A stretch of DNA of 64,000 nt from Serratia sp. DD3. Lineage in GTDB: Bacteria; Pseudomonadota; Gammaproteobacteria; Enterobacterales; Enterobacteriaceae. The stretch covers positions 1-64,000 of the forward strand of contig NZ_AYKS02000047.1 in NCBI RefSeq assembly GCF_000496755.2, written 5' to 3'. Below the pieces are notes generated by a model. It saw nothing but the letters and a program-made list of their open reading frames with translations, was not told the origin of the DNA and ran no database searches. Position numbers and translations under genes: made by a program. Below, in pieces: positions 63,750-64,000 of the stretch. Position 1 is the stretch's first letter, and every line of letters starts with the position of its first letter.

Positions 63750-64000
63750 AATCTCTGTTGTGTGAGATCAACCAGTGACAATTCTCCTTTATCAAGACCT
63801 CTACAGTCAACACAATAACTTTGAGCACCATCAGGATTTGTAGGCGATTTACGGGCATCTGTAGTCCCAAAATCCTCTGGGTAATGCCTAAAAACATGTA
63901 GAACTCCATGGGTAGTTGAACATAAAGGGCAGCTCTTATATTTGCCATCTTCGGTCCAAATCCCTCTGTTCAAAGCTTTTCCACAACAACTACATACTGT
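63728..64000 (-). CDS. Cysteine-rich zinc-ribbon protein, partial (N-terminus beyond the window)
   Basis: The frame is open from the window edge to the stop at 63728, giving at least 90 C-terminal residues. Three CxxC pairs are visible: CSCC, CPLC and CVDC. The spacing CPLC...FGTTDARKSPTNPDG...YCVDC resembles the zinc ribbon common in phage endonuclease-VII-like and HNH proteins. It is translationally coupled to the methyltransferase downstream. A restriction or nicking nuclease is possible; only the ribbon is supported. Confidence 0.65.
   Translation of the reverse strand, partial: TVCSCCGKALNRGIWTEDGKYKSCPLCSTTHGVLHVFRHYPEDFGTTDARKSPTNPDGAQSYCVDCRGLDKGELSLVDLTQQRLCNTVKI

Noticed and set aside
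1..64000. CRISPR array, prophage or insertion sequence
   Set aside because: No regularly spaced direct repeats, no transposase and no phage structural genes were found. The 17-bp repeats at 43547 are directly tandem without spacers.

Overview
This is a 64 kb chromosomal stretch of an enterobacterium, most like Serratia or a close relative in the Yersiniaceae. The backbone proteins read as orthologues of well-known E. coli proteins, and much of the order matches E. coli: metK, speA, speB, loiP, tktA, epd-pgk-fbaA, mscS, argO/argP, rpiA, serA, fau-ssrS-zapA, ygfB-pepP-ubiH-ubiI, gcvTHP, trhA, ygfZ, sdhE-ygfX, fldB, xerD-dsbC-recJ-prfB-lysS. ERIC-type repeats, 6S RNA, the prfB frameshift and a glyU-type tRNA-Gly(CCC) fit this. 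Placing creBCD beside ygfX and fldB differs from E. coli K-12. The genus is an inference.

Layout. 1-4.85 kb: metK (minus strand) behind a MetJ operator, then speA and speB for putrescine from arginine. 4.85-22.3 kb: an accessory block between speB and loiP, which are adjacent in E. coli. Most of it is a 13-kb, 14-gene, one-direction cluster that looks like an undescribed route for breaking down an aromatic compound. It encodes a Rieske ferredoxin, a 102-aa orphan protein, a Rieske oxygenase, an SDR, an IclR regulator, an extradiol (VOC) dioxygenase, a ferredoxin reductase, an MFS transporter, a cupin protein, an alpha/beta hydrolase, a second SDR lacking the usual catalytic Tyr and Lys, an aspartate-dehydrogenase-like enzyme, an aldehyde dehydrogenase and a ThDP enzyme. 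It is followed by a secreted WG-motif protein, a GIY-YIG protein, a DMT exporter and a ParE-type toxin-antitoxin pair.

22.3-36.8 kb: central metabolism and stress genes (loiP, tktA, epd-pgk-fbaA with CRP-like and Cra-like sites, mscS, argO, argP, rpiA, serA), then fau, 6S RNA and zapA. A degenerate ERIC element lies downstream of fbaA. 37-46.5 kb: the ygfB-pepP-ubiH-ubiI run (ubiquinone hydroxylases) and the gcvTHP glycine cleavage operon, which has a structured gap between gcvH and gcvP. 46.6-56.2 kb: an HD phosphohydrolase, a DKNYY-motif protein, trhA, ygfZ, the sdhE-ygfX pair running without a break into creB-creC, creD behind a canonical CreB box, and fldB. 56.4-62.8 kb: xerD-dsbC-recJ-prfB-lysS and tRNA-Gly(CCC).

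62.8-64 kb: just past the tRNA gene, an A+T-richer segment carries a DNA methyltransferase coupled to a cysteine-rich zinc-ribbon gene that runs off the window edge. It is probably the edge of a horizontally acquired element. The most promising unknown system is the 14-gene catabolic cluster; second is the methyltransferase pair at the tRNA. Starts were chosen by ribosome-binding sites and by remembered family lengths. No database search was run.
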